The position numbers were made by a program, and so were the translations under genes. Below the pieces are notes generated by a model. The model was not told where the DNA came from. It worked only from the letters and a program-made list of their open reading frames with translations, and made no database searches. This document shows positions 1-8,292 of a DNA stretch of 64,000 bases, piece after piece (the first letter of the stretch is position 1; each line of letters begins with the position of its first letter). The DNA comes from Flavobacteriaceae bacterium EG-1 (GTDB taxonomy: Bacteria; Bacteroidota; Bacteroidia; Flavobacteriales; Flavobacteriaceae), in NCBI RefSeq assembly GCF_009649685.1, contig NZ_WJPK01000001.1, positions 1,306,760 through 1,370,759 on the forward strand. Reading direction: 5' to 3'.

Positions 1-672
1 GAAAATGATGCAGGTAAAAATGTATATCATGCAACAGTAAATGAACTTGATCTATTAGGTAACATTGTTGAAAGTCATAACTTTTCAATCGAAGGTAGAG
101 ATGCTCTTATAGGAAACCTAATTAGTACCTCTGATGGTTATATGGCATTCGGGGGTGTTTATGATGTTATTAAAGCAGATCAATATAATTTTGCAAATTA
201 CAAATCAAAACTTTTCTATTTTAACAATGATTTTGAATTACAAAATACAATTGATTTAAGCGACGAATCTGTAAGTCGCTCGGCAACTTCATTTACAATC
301 AATTATCATATAAAGGAAGTACCAAACTCAAATAATTTATTATTATATGGGCCTGGCACGCTTTATATAGTTAAACCAAATGGAGAAAAAGTAACTACAA
401 TACCACTTGATTTAAGTTTTGGTACAAATTCTATTTTAGTGAAGGAAGAATATTTTATTCTATCAGAATTTGACCATCTGAAGAAATACGATTTTCAAGG
501 TAATCTTTTGGCTCAAGTTAAACACCAAGCACTTACAACATCAGGAATATTTGATTATCACGGTGAAATTCTTTTCATGGCTACAAAAACCAGACAGTTT
601 GATGATGGACATGCTGCTTGGCAAATGTACTTTAGCAAAGTAGATGACAACTTAAATTTTTTAAGTTTTTAA
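1..672 (+). CDS. Hypothetical protein, 3' part only (beta-propeller-like)
   Basis: The reading frame is open from the first base and ends at a TAA at 670-672, so at least 223 residues of a gene starting outside the window are present. The visible protein is rich in short beta-strand-like segments with recurring hydrophobic/glycine patterns such as DLLGNIV, DGYMAFGG and DFQGNLLAQV, resembling the blades of a beta-propeller. No catalytic motif or membrane segment is visible, and I do not recognise the family. An attC-like site begins about 12 bases after the stop, so this may be the gene of the first cassette in the array that follows. Confidence 0.6.
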   Translation, partial: ENDAGKNVYHATVNELDLLGNIVESHNFSIEGRDALIGNLISTSDGYMAFGGVYDVIKADQYNFANYKSKLFYFNNDFELQNTIDLSDESVSRSATSFTINYHIKEVPNSNNLLLYGPGTLYIVKPNGEKVTTIPLDLSFGTNSILVKEEYFILSEFDHLKKYDFQGNLLAQVKHQALTTSGIFDYHGEILFMATKTRQFDDGHAAWQMYFSKVDDNLNFLSF

Positions 673-683
673 TTAGTAAAACT

Positions 684-836
684 GTGCCTAACAATGGCTA
701 AAGCAAATAGGGCAATAAGTGAGTAACTTTATGGTTTGGATTAATCTACTAAGTCCGCCAAATCTTTTGGATCTACTCATGTGATTTCTATTTTTAAAAA
801 AGTAATTTGTGATAACACTGCACTAAGTTGGCAATT
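684..836 (+). other. attC-like recombination site (candidate)
   Basis: About 150 bases between the first gene and the first long repeat. It opens with GCCTAAC (686-692), which fits the integron R'' core RYYYAAC exactly, and closes with GTTGGCA (827-833), similar to the R' core GTTRRRY though not a perfect fit. TGCCTAAC at the left is nearly the reverse complement of GTTGGCA at the right. The length is in the range of known attC sites. This is inference from sequence pattern; the fold has not been computed. Confidence 0.4.
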
Positions 837-928
837 AAAAAAATAAGATAATTACAAAACAAAAAGCTCGGGATCGCAGGCCAGACAGAACTGAAAAGTT
901 TTCTTGCCTGCCCTGCTTGCCATAGCCG

Positions 929-1266
929 AATCGATGATGTAGCATTATTCATATCATTTTTATTGTTTTTTACAAGTATTCAAATTTTCGCTACGCTCGG
1001 AAAGCATGCATCGACGAAAATCCATTCTTCTCGTTTCGCTCGTCAGAGGCACTAATATAGCAAGTCGTTTTATGCAATCCGATTATCAGTTTTTTATTCT
1101 CAATACCACAAAATCCACCAGTCACGCCGCGTAAAAAGAACGGGGCTACTTGATAAACGATCAAAGCGGGATCCAAATTCATAATTAGTAACTTACCCAT
1201 TACATCGTTGTTCGATTTTACTATATTTCCATAAAAAAACGACAAACTGCCCATAGCACTGTGTTG
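929..1266 (+). repeat. Long intergenic repeat, copy A
   Basis: First of about five diverged copies of a ~300-base element. Shared landmarks, in order: GATGAT near the start, GCATTATTCAT, TTCGCTACGCTCGG, GGCACTAATATAGCAAGTCG, TACTTGATAAACGAT, GCGGGATCCAAATT, TTTTACTATATTTCC and ACTGCCCATAGCACTG, ending in GTGTTGGC. Differences between copies are substitutions and small indels across the whole length. An 87-codon minus-strand frame is open here and in copy B but broken in C and D, so I treat the element as non-coding. The rest of the 673-1305 gap holds the attC-like site and no gene. Confidence 0.75.
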
Positions 1267-1305
1267 GCAATAATTAAATCAGCAACTTCAAACAGAACCA
1301 ACTAA

Positions 1306-1749
1306 ATGAAAGAATTTAAGAAATTGAATATTATTATATCGATTTTATTTATAGGATTATCACTATCGTGTTCCGATAAAAGTCAAACGAACGAAAACCA
1401 AGAGAATATATTATGGAATTTGGAAGAAGAATATATAAAAGCTCATAAAGATGCTGACCACTCAAAAATCTTATCAATGTGGGACGAAAATTTTCTTGGT
1501 TGGCCTAGTCGTTTAGAAAATTCTGCGCAAAAAAATTCTGGTTCGGAATATTTGGAAAAATACTTTTCGAAACCAATGTCAACGGACACAAAATTCCGAA
1601 TTGAAAAACAAGGAATTCATATTGAAAATAATATTGCAATTCTACATTACCGCTTTCTTCTATTTGAAAGTAGCACCAGAATAACACACACGTGGATAAA
1701 AAGAGAAAATAAATGGTATATCCTTGGAGGAATGGATTGGAATGAATAA
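1306..1749 (+). CDS. DUF4440 / NTF2-like lipoprotein
   Basis: A 147-residue protein with a lipoprotein signal (hydrophobic residues 8-20, then LSLSCS) and a small alpha+beta domain of SnoaL/DUF4440 type: a first helix WNLEEEYIKAHKDAD, then MWDENFLGWPSRLEN, and the C-terminal pair HTWIKRENKWYILGGM. These cone-shaped domains bind small ligands or act as hydrolases or isomerases; the substrate here cannot be told. It is probably anchored to the outer membrane facing the periplasm. The gene is alone and flanked by matching inverted repeats (1252-1276 and 1764-1785), the best example of a cassette-like unit in this window. Confidence 0.7.
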   Translation: MKEFKKLNIIISILFIGLSLSCSDKSQTNENQENILWNLEEEYIKAHKDADHSKILSMWDENFLGWPSRLENSAQKNSGSEYLEKYFSKPMSTDTKFRIEKQGIHIENNIAILHYRFLLFESSTRITHTWIKRENKWYILGGMDWNE

Positions 1750-1763
1750 ACCGAATTAAAAAC

Positions 1764-1785
1764 TATTGCTAACACCGTATCATAT
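1764..1785 (+). repeat. Right arm of cassette-type inverted repeat (DUF4440 unit)
   Basis: ATTGCTAACACCGTATCATA, just after the stop codon, is the imperfect reverse complement of CATAGCACTGTGTTGGCAAT just before the gene (1252-1271). Extending outward, the arms match over about 22-24 positions with a few mismatches and one small gap. In integron cassettes the R'' core after a gene pairs with the R' core in front of the same gene, which is the relation seen here. Confidence 0.55.
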
Positions 1786-1859
1786 GAAAAGCCCTAGTCC
1801 GGTTCTCTAAAGTTAATTAATTATCCTACCTTCCCATAAATCGAAATGCCAATCAACAA

Positions 1860-3254
1860 ATGATTAAATTCTTTAGAAGAATACACAATCCAAAACACAT
1901 TAAAGAAGTGAAAATTAAGACTAACAAGTCAAACTTTAAATACCCTTTAAAAATGCTATCGTTATTCGTCTTTATGCTTTATTCGACGTTAACACTCTCA
2001 CAAATCAAAGATTATAGTGAAGAGGTTACTAAAAGAGCAAATAAGATTGAGCAGAAAGTTATCGATTGGCGACACGATATTCACCAAAATCCGGAATTAG
2101 GAAATCGTGAATTTCGTACAGCAGCCCTAGTTGCCAAACATTTAGAGTCACTAGGTATAGGTGTCCAAACAAAAGTAGGTGTTACAGGTGTTGTTGGTAT
2201 TCTCAAAGGAGATAAGCCCGGTCCTGTTGTAGCACTTCGAGCAGACATGGATGCCTTACCTGTTGAAGAGAAGAATGACTTAGCATTTGCCTCAAAGGTA
2301 AAAACCATGTACAATGGTAATGAAACTTCTGTGATGCATGCCTGCGGTCACGATGGTCACGTTGCTATTTTAATGGGAGTTGCTGAAATACTTTCAGAAA
2401 TGAAAAGCGATTTAAAAGGCACCGTAAAATTTATTTTTCAACCAGCCGAAGAGGGTGCACCTATCGGTGAAGAAGGTGGGGCCTATTTAATGACAAAAGA
2501 AGGTGTACTAGAAAATCCAAAAGTAGATGTCATTTTTGGGCTACATATGGATGCTTTAACGGAAGTTGGAAAAATCACCTATAGACCAGCGGGTATTATG
2601 GCAAGTGTTAATGATATGAAAATTACCGTTAAAGGAAAACCAGCGCATGGCTCATCTCCATGGTTTGGCATTGACCCAATAGTGGTTTCCGCTCAAATTA
2701 TCACTAGCCTACAAACTATTGTAAGTCGTAATGTTGCATTGACTGATAATGCTGCAGTTGTAACAATAGGAGCCATCAATGGTGGGAATCGAAGTAATGT
2801 CATACCAGAGCAAGTAGAAATGTTAGGTACAATTAGAACCTTGACTGATGAAGACGAAGCTTTTGTACTTAAAAGAATAAGAGAAATTGTAGAATTTACT
2901 GCAAAAGCTGCTGGAGCAACTGTTACATTAGAGCTTCCCTACTCTATGCGTTTTCCAGTAACCTTCAACGATGAAAAGTTAACAGAAATGATGTTGCCAA
3001 CTTTAGAAAAATCTGCAGGAAAGGAGAATGTCACTCTTATTCCTGCCATTACGGGAGCAGAGGATTTTTCATACTTTGCTCAAAAAGTGCCAGGACTTTA
3101 TTTTTTCGTCGGTTCAACGACCATAGGTAGAGATATAAAAACCGTCGGAGACCATCATACGCCACAATTCCTCATGGACGATAGTTCGTTTAAGACAGGC
3201 GTTAATGCCATGTGTAATTTGGTGTTTGATTATATGGAGTTGAACAGTAAATAA
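1860..3254 (+). CDS. M20-family amidohydrolase (hippurate/IAA-amino acid hydrolase type), secreted
   Basis: Metal-dependent hydrolase of the M20D aminoacylase group, which cleaves N-acyl or amino-acid amides. Metal-binding motifs are visible: HACGHDGH near residue 160, the catalytic Glu-Glu in QPAEEG near 200, GLHMD near 228 and a late HH at HHTPQF. The dimerisation domain KGKPAHGSSPWFGIDP is intact, and the length of 464 residues is about 30 more than usual. The surplus is at the N-terminus: an internal ATG at 1953 begins a convincing signal peptide (MLSLFVFMLYSTLTLSQ), so translation may start there. The gene is followed by GCGCAACAAAACC-type sequence also found after the alpha/beta hydrolase gene at 7158, so it may belong to the cassette-like array. 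Confidence 0.88.
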   Translation: MIKFFRRIHNPKHIKEVKIKTNKSNFKYPLKMLSLFVFMLYSTLTLSQIKDYSEEVTKRANKIEQKVIDWRHDIHQNPELGNREFRTAALVAKHLESLGIGVQTKVGVTGVVGILKGDKPGPVVALRADMDALPVEEKNDLAFASKVKTMYNGNETSVMHACGHDGHVAILMGVAEILSEMKSDLKGTVKFIFQPAEEGAPIGEEGGAYLMTKEGVLENPKVDVIFGLHMDALTEVGKITYRPAGIMASVNDMKITVKGKPAHGSSPWFGIDPIVVSAQIITSLQTIVSRNVALTDNAAVVTIGAINGGNRSNVIPEQVEMLGTIRTLTDEDEAFVLKRIREIVEFTAKAAGATVTLELPYSMRFPVTFNDEKLTEMMLPTLEKSAGKENVTLIPAITGAEDFSYFAQKVPGLYFFVGSTTIGRDIKTVGDHHTPQFLMDDSSFKTGVNAMCNLVFDYMELNSK

Positions 3255-3318
3255 ATGATAAATCATTTATTGAAATTTAAGGACTAGCTTATCGTGTTTT
3301 AAGCAAAGATTAAAACGA

Positions 3319-3834
3319 AAGCGCAACAAAACCTATGAACAATATGACCTTCGTGCTTAATCGAAAGGTTTATGTGTTTTTATAAAGTCCGCAAAATTTT
3401 TTAGATTTTGCACTGGACAAGAAAAAATAAATCAAAATAAAAAATTCACTACGTGCATATAGGAAAGCAAACGCCAGTTTGCTCCTGTACTGTTCAGAGC
3501 CCAACCGATGATATAACATTATTCATATAATTTTTATTGTTTTTTAAACGTATTCAAATGTTCGCTACGCTCGGAACACCTGCGTCAACCAAAATCCCTT
3601 TCTCTTGCTTCGCATGTTGGAGGCACTAATATAGCAAGTCGTTTTACGCAATCCGATTATCGATTTTTTATTCTCAATACCGCAAAATCCACAAGTCACG
3701 CCCTGTAGAAAAAACGGGGATACTTGATAAACGATGAAGGCGGGATCCAAATTTATTATTAGTAACTTTCCCGTTACATCGTTAATGGATATTACTATAT
3801 TTCCAAAAAAAAAAGACCAACTGCCCATTGCGTT
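3319..3834 (+). repeat. Long intergenic repeat, copy B, with a left extension
   Basis: The right part (about 3502-3834) matches copy A across all landmarks. The left part, from GCAACAAAACCTATGAACAA through TTTATAAAGTCC, resembles the sequence after the alpha/beta hydrolase gene (8053-8118). So the element looks modular, with a left half that varies between sites and a more constant right half. It ends GCGTTGAGATGGCAACT, where AGAT appears inserted in the expected GTTGGCAAC. The remainder of the 3255-3876 gap shows nothing else. Confidence 0.7.
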
Positions 3835-3876
3835 GAGATGGCAACTATTTGTACCAAAAAAACATTCTTCTATTTT

Positions 3877-4854
3877 ATGACGAAACTTTCCCTAACCCTT
3901 ATACTTATAGGCTTCCTTTTCGCTTCTTCCAATAGCAAGGCTCAAGAAAACTACCTGAACTACCATTCAAAAGTGATTGAATGCGAAAAGTTAATAGTTG
4001 AAGGGAAATACACTTCTGCAATTAACATATTTGATTCTCTATTCAAACAGTTTAATTTCCTGTTTCTAAGAGATGTCAAAGTTGCTACTGAACTCAGTGC
4101 ATTTGAAAAAGATTATAAATCAGGATTAAAGTTTGCTGGGCTAGGGATTAAGGCTGGTTGGACACTAGAAAGCATTAACAAAAATGACAACTTACAGTCT
4201 TTTAGGGAAAAACCGGAATGGACTAAAATAATGACATCATATGATTCCCTTCACAAAATCTACCTATCAAGACTAAACATTCAGGTAAAAGAACAAGTCC
4301 ACGAAATGTTTAAAAAAGACCAGAAAAAAGCATTTGGGGCATTACTTAGAATTGGACAAAAGGCTAAAAGGAGATATTCTGAAAAAAAATTTGCTCCCCA
4401 TAGCGAACATCAGTTAGAGAAACTGGAGCAAATTTTAAATGTATATGGTTATCCTGGTGAACGACTTATCGGAAATAACTTATGGAGCTCAGTGATTTTA
4501 AGTCATCATAATTCAATATCAGTGAATTATAATTCGAAAGACACTATATATGATTATTTAAAGCCAAAATTATTGAATGCGTTGAAACAAGGTGAAATAT
4601 CACCCTATGAATTAGCTCAAATAGAAGACTGGCGAATTGCTGCTTCAAACAATCATGAATTAACTTCGTATGGATTTCTTGGAGCCATTCCATACGATAT
4701 AGTTCTTGAAACTATAAATAAGAATAGAACTAATATTGGGTTAAGGAGCATTGACCTTAGGAATGAATTAATAGATGTTGAAAATGAAACAGGAATGAAC
4801 CTACATCTACCCAAAGGATGGCAGAACGGGAAAATAAAAATTCAAGAAAAATAA
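3877..4854 (+). CDS. Secreted protein of unknown function
   Basis: A protein of about 325 residues with a signal peptide (MTKLSLTLILIGFLFASSNSKAQ) and a largely helical, charged body. The N-terminal third resembles a TPR-like region (ECEKLIVEGKYTSAINIFDSLFKQ, then FEKDYKSGLKFAGLGIKAGW). A later stretch, GYPGERLIGNNLWSSVILSHHN, is of a kind I have seen in Bacteroidota hypothetical proteins, but I assign no function. The first in-frame ATG at 3838 lies inside the terminal repeat and precedes no signal peptide, so I chose 3877. Inverted repeats 3833-3847 and 4857-4870 flank the gene. Confidence 0.65.
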   Translation: MTKLSLTLILIGFLFASSNSKAQENYLNYHSKVIECEKLIVEGKYTSAINIFDSLFKQFNFLFLRDVKVATELSAFEKDYKSGLKFAGLGIKAGWTLESINKNDNLQSFREKPEWTKIMTSYDSLHKIYLSRLNIQVKEQVHEMFKKDQKKAFGALLRIGQKAKRRYSEKKFAPHSEHQLEKLEQILNVYGYPGERLIGNNLWSSVILSHHNSISVNYNSKDTIYDYLKPKLLNALKQGEISPYELAQIEDWRIAASNNHELTSYGFLGAIPYDIVLETINKNRTNIGLRSIDLRNELIDVENETGMNLHLPKGWQNGKIKIQEK

Positions 4855-4856
4855 AC

Positions 4857-4870
4857 AGTTGCCAACAAAG
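4857..4870 (+). repeat. Right arm of cassette-type inverted repeat
   Basis: AGTTGCCAACAAAG is the reverse complement of the left boundary GTTGAGATGGCAACT (3833-3847) if the AGAT insertion in the left arm is ignored; the common core is GTTGGCAACT. Confidence 0.45.
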
Positions 4871-4978
4871 TATTTAAAAAATAGGCGAAACAATCTTTAA
4901 ATCAACACTTTTAGCTCGTATCAAAGTTTGTGCTTAGCTGAAAGTTCAGAGCTTCGTAAACGACTACTTTTCATAATC

Positions 4979-5312
4979 AAACAGATGATGAGCATTATTC
5001 ATTTCATTTTTATAGTTTTTTAAAAGTATTCAAATGTTCGCTACGATCGGAACACCTGCGTCAACCAAAATCCCTTCCTCTTGCTCACATTTTGGAGGCA
5101 CTAATATAGCAAGTCGTTTTACGCAATCCGATTATCGATTTTTTATTCTTAATACCGCAAAATCAACAAGTCACGCCCCATAAAAAAAGCGGTGCTACTT
5201 GATAAACGATGAAGGCAGGATCCAAATTCATAATTAGTAACTTTCCCGTTACATCGTTAATGGATTTTACTATATTTCCAAAAAAAAGACCAACTGCCCA
5301 TAGCACTGCGTT
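4979..5312 (+). repeat. Long intergenic repeat, copy C
   Basis: Same landmarks as copies A and B, from ATGATGAGCATTATTCATTT to GCCCATAGCACTGCG. The poly-A run in front of GACCAACTGCCC is two bases shorter than in copy B, and this breaks the minus-strand frame that is open in A and B. Between the previous stop (4854) and this repeat lies about 110 bases with no gene. Confidence 0.75.
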
Positions 5313-5336
5313 GTGTGCACTATTAACAACTTAACC

Positions 5337-6764
5337 ATGAAAATTATAAGACTTTGTTTGCTGATTTTATTTTCTCAAATTCTTTACACAAGTTGTAGCA
5401 AAAAAACGATAGAGGGTGACCTAGTGATTACCAATGTAAATGTTATAGATGTAGAAAAAGGCATGACCAATTCTTATCAAACCGTTGCCATTAAGAAAGG
5501 ACAGATAGTATCAATCTCAAAGCATTCATCATCTGATAACATTAATTCCGATTCGATAATTGATGGAAGCGGGAAATTCTTGATGCCAGCTCTTTGGGAT
5601 ATGCATGTACATTACACGACTTCGGAAGAACATAAAGGTTTTCTAAATTTGTTCATTACAAATGGTGTTTTGGGTGTTAGAGATCTTTGGGGAAACCTAA
5701 AATCCAGAGATTATATAGACTCAACCAATGTTTTAGCACCAGAAATATATCTTTCAGGTGCAATAATTGATGGACCATTCACACTATTAAATGGTTCTTT
5801 ACAACCAAGAAATAAAGAAGAAGCCATTATACTTGTTGACTCACTACATAAAGCAGGTGCTGACTTTATTAAGGTTTACGATGATTTGTCACAAGATATT
5901 TATTCAGCGATTGCAAAAAGGTGTAAAGAATTGGACATGCCTTTTGTTGGTCATGTCCCTTTATCAGTTAAGGCTACAAAAGCTTCTGAAATGGGTCAAA
6001 AAAGCATGGAACATCTCAATGGAATTTGGAAGTCTTCAACGAATGACGTAGCCGAAATAGATAGTTTAGAAACTGCTTTCAAAAGTCACTTTTTATCAAA
6101 TGACATTGAGTCTGCAATAAAAACATTTACCAACATCAACTCTAAGTTCAATTCTGAATTCAATAAAGAAACAGTGGTCAAATTAGCTAAAAAATTAAAG
6201 GAAAATAAAACTTATGTAACGCCTACTTTAATTACAATTGACAGGAACTGGAGTCGTATAGATGGTACATACAAAAATCAAGATAATAACAAATATGTTC
6301 CTGAATCTTTATTACAAGAATGGGATCCCGAACTAAACTTTCCATCAAAAATGTATCCTGTCGAAACATGGAATATTGGGAAGGAACTATTAAATACATC
6401 TTTAAAAATTACAAAAATATTGCATGACAACGGTGTGCCAATTTTAGCTGGCACTGATTGTGGTGTGGCTTATGTTATTCCTGGATTTAGCTTACACGAT
6501 GAGTTAGAACTTTTCACAAAGGCTGGTCTCTCTAATTCAGATGCGTTAAAGACAGCGACAATAAATCCTGCAATGTATTTTAATTTAGAACATAATAGTG
6601 GTAAAGTAGCAATAGCTATGAATGCAAACTTATTACTATTGGATAAAAATCCTTTACTAGATATTTCAAATACTCAAACTATAAGCGGAATAATAAAGGA
6701 TGGAGAGTATTTAAATCGGAAAAAATTAGATGAATTACTTGAGAATGCGATATATAAAAATTAA
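5337..6764 (+). CDS. Amidohydrolase-family lipoprotein (imidazolonepropionase-like)
   Basis: Metal-dependent amidohydrolase of about 475 residues. A lipoprotein signal (MKIIRLCLLILFSQILYTSC) precedes the N-terminal small beta domain (DLVITNVNVIDVEKGM) and the TIM barrel. Metal ligands are visible: DMHVH, the probable bridging Lys in DFIKVYDD, GHVP, MEHLNG and AGTDCG. The C-terminal beta segment (GKVAIAMNANLLLLDKNPL) is standard for the superfamily. The substrate is not deducible; relatives act on cyclic amides or dipeptides. An upstream non-ATG start at 5313 lies in the terminal repeat and was rejected. The flanking repeats GTTGTGTGC (5310-5318) and GCACACAAC (6769-6777) are perfect complements. 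Confidence 0.85.
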   Translation: MKIIRLCLLILFSQILYTSCSKKTIEGDLVITNVNVIDVEKGMTNSYQTVAIKKGQIVSISKHSSSDNINSDSIIDGSGKFLMPALWDMHVHYTTSEEHKGFLNLFITNGVLGVRDLWGNLKSRDYIDSTNVLAPEIYLSGAIIDGPFTLLNGSLQPRNKEEAIILVDSLHKAGADFIKVYDDLSQDIYSAIAKRCKELDMPFVGHVPLSVKATKASEMGQKSMEHLNGIWKSSTNDVAEIDSLETAFKSHFLSNDIESAIKTFTNINSKFNSEFNKETVVKLAKKLKENKTYVTPTLITIDRNWSRIDGTYKNQDNNKYVPESLLQEWDPELNFPSKMYPVETWNIGKELLNTSLKITKILHDNGVPILAGTDCGVAYVIPGFSLHDELELFTKAGLSNSDALKTATINPAMYFNLEHNSGKVAIAMNANLLLLDKNPLLDISNTQTISGIIKDGEYLNRKKLDELLENAIYKN

Positions 6765-6768
6765 TACA

Positions 6769-6835
6769 GCACACAACAACGTTCATAATTAATTGTGGCT
6801 GAATTTCCTCATCGGAAATTTAATATTATTAATTA
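6769..6835 (+). repeat. Right arm of cassette-type inverted repeat plus hairpin
   Basis: GCACACAACAACG (6769-6781) complements CGTTGTGTGC (5309-5318) in front of the same gene. It continues as TTCATAATTAATTGTGGCTG, then a hairpin AATTTCC-TCATC-GGAAATT. This left half closely resembles the one after the gene at 8293 (AACACGGTGTATAATTAATT, GCTGGCGGAA). Confidence 0.55.
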
Positions 6836-6837
6836 TC

Positions 6838-7134
6838 TATTTTAAAGTATTCAAATGTTCGCTACGCTCGGAACACCTGCGTCAACCAAAACCCCTTTCT
6901 CTTGCTCCGCATGTTGGAGGCACTAACATATCAAATCTTTTTACGCAATCCGAATATCAATTGTTTATTCTCAAAACCACAAAATCCACAAGTCACGCCC
7001 CGTAAAAAGAACGGAGCTACTTGATAAACGATGAAGGCGGGATCCAAATTTATAATTAATAACTTTCCCGGCACTTCATTGATGATTTTACTATATTTCC
7101 ATAAAAAACGACGAACTGCCTATAGTGCTGGGTC
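6838..7134 (+). repeat. Long intergenic repeat, copy D
   Basis: Begins in TTTAAAGTATTCAAATGTTC and carries all later landmarks (TTCGCTACGCTCGG, GGCACTAACATATCAAATC, TACTTGATAAACGAT, TTTACTATATTTCC, ACTGCCTATAGTGCTG). It is slightly shorter than A-C at the left. It ends GGGTCGTGTGAAT, which does not match the right flank of the following gene, the one exception to the covariation pattern. Confidence 0.72.
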
Positions 7135-7157
7135 GTGTGAATTTAAATCATGACTAT

Positions 7158-8030
7158 ATGAAAAATATTTCCAGATTATTTGCATTGCTCTTGACAATTT
7201 TAATAAACAGTACATCATCTGCCCAAGTTAAAATGAACTTTAAATTTGATACCGATTATGGAAGTAATGAAAATACTGGAAAATTTGTAAACATAAACGG
7301 AACCAAAATTTATTTTGAGGAATATGGAAAAGGTGAACCATTGCTGTTAATCCATGGAAATGGTGGTAGTATAATTTGGATGGGAAATCAAATTGATTAT
7401 TTCAAAGAAAAATATAGAGTAATTATAGCGGATAATAGAGGTCAAGGAAAATCTCAAATGAATACAGATTCACTTACCTATGACCAAATTGCAAAAGATT
7501 GGGAAGGATTGGCAAAACATTTAAAACTTGATTCCTTATCAATTGTCGGTTGGAGTGATGGAGGTATCGTTGGTTTAAAAATGGGTATAAACAACAAAAT
7601 CAAAATCAAGAAAATTGTGGCAATGGGTGCAAATTTGAGACCAGATTCAACAGCTGTTAAATCTTGGGCTATAAATTACCTAGAAAAAGAAAAACATCAC
7701 ATCCTATTAAAAATTAAAGAAAAGGACACTACTAAAAATTGGAATGTACAAAAACAACTACTTGGATTATTGCAAGATCAACCGAATATCCCAAAGGAAG
7801 ATTTATCTCAGATTAAAGCGGAAGTACTTGTTATAGCAGGAGATGAAGACATTATTAAAAGTAATCACAGTTTAGAAATTTATGAAGGTCTTAATCATGC
7901 TCATTTATCTATTATGCCCGGGGAAACCCATTTCACTCCATCCTCTAACCCTAAATTATTTAATGTCATTGTAAATAAATTTTTGTCTGACCCCTTTTTA
8001 AGACCTGATTCTGATTTTACAAAATGGTAA
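7158..8030 (+). CDS. Secreted alpha/beta hydrolase
   Basis: About 290 residues with a signal peptide (MKNISRLFALLLTILINSTSSAQ) and a full alpha/beta-hydrolase fold. The oxyanion strand is LLLIHGNGG, strand 4 is IIADNRGQGKS, the nucleophile elbow is VGWSDGG with Ser133, the acid is probably in IAGDED, and the histidine in MPGETHF. Such enzymes cleave esters or related bonds; the substrate is unknown. The longer start at 7125 lies in the repeat and was not used. The gene is followed by ACTGTTGCTAACAAAACC, a cassette-end-like sequence, but the left flank is not complementary to it. Confidence 0.82.
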   Translation: MKNISRLFALLLTILINSTSSAQVKMNFKFDTDYGSNENTGKFVNINGTKIYFEEYGKGEPLLLIHGNGGSIIWMGNQIDYFKEKYRVIIADNRGQGKSQMNTDSLTYDQIAKDWEGLAKHLKLDSLSIVGWSDGGIVGLKMGINNKIKIKKIVAMGANLRPDSTAVKSWAINYLEKEKHHILLKIKEKDTTKNWNVQKQLLGLLQDQPNIPKEDLSQIKAEVLVIAGDEDIIKSNHSLEIYEGLNHAHLSIMPGETHFTPSSNPKLFNVIVNKFLSDPFLRPDSDFTKW

Positions 8031-8044
8031 TCTAGAAAATAAAT

Positions 8045-8277
8045 AACTGTTGCTAACAAAACCAATAAACAATATGGATTCGGGCTCAAACGTAAGGTTT
8101 GTCTATTTTTATGAAGTCCACAAAATCCACAAGCTACGCCCCGTGAAAAAACGAAGCTACTTGATAAACGATGAAAGCGGGATTCAGATTCATAATTAGT
8201 AATTTTCCCGTTACCTCGTTGTTGGATTTTACTATATTTCCATAAAAAAACGACCAACTGCCCATAGAGCGGCGTTG
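8045..8277 (+). repeat. Long intergenic repeat, copy E (short)
   Basis: The left half (TTGCTAACAAAACCAATAAA on to GAAGTCC) resembles the left part of copy B. It runs directly into the last ~160 bases of the common element (CACAAAATCCACAAGCTACG, then TTGATAAACGAT, TTTTACTATATTTCC, CTGCCCATAGAGC). The middle third, including TTCGCTACGCTCGG, is missing. It ends GGCGTTGGCAAAC. Confidence 0.7.
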
Positions 8278-8292
8278 GCAAACATTGTGAAA

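Noticed and set aside
991-1254. An 87-residue minus-strand frame in repeat copy A, with a paralogue in copy B (3565-3828)
   Set aside because: The frame is broken by indels in copies C and D, and conservation extends past its ends with differences spread over all codon positions, so it looks like a by-product of the repeat.
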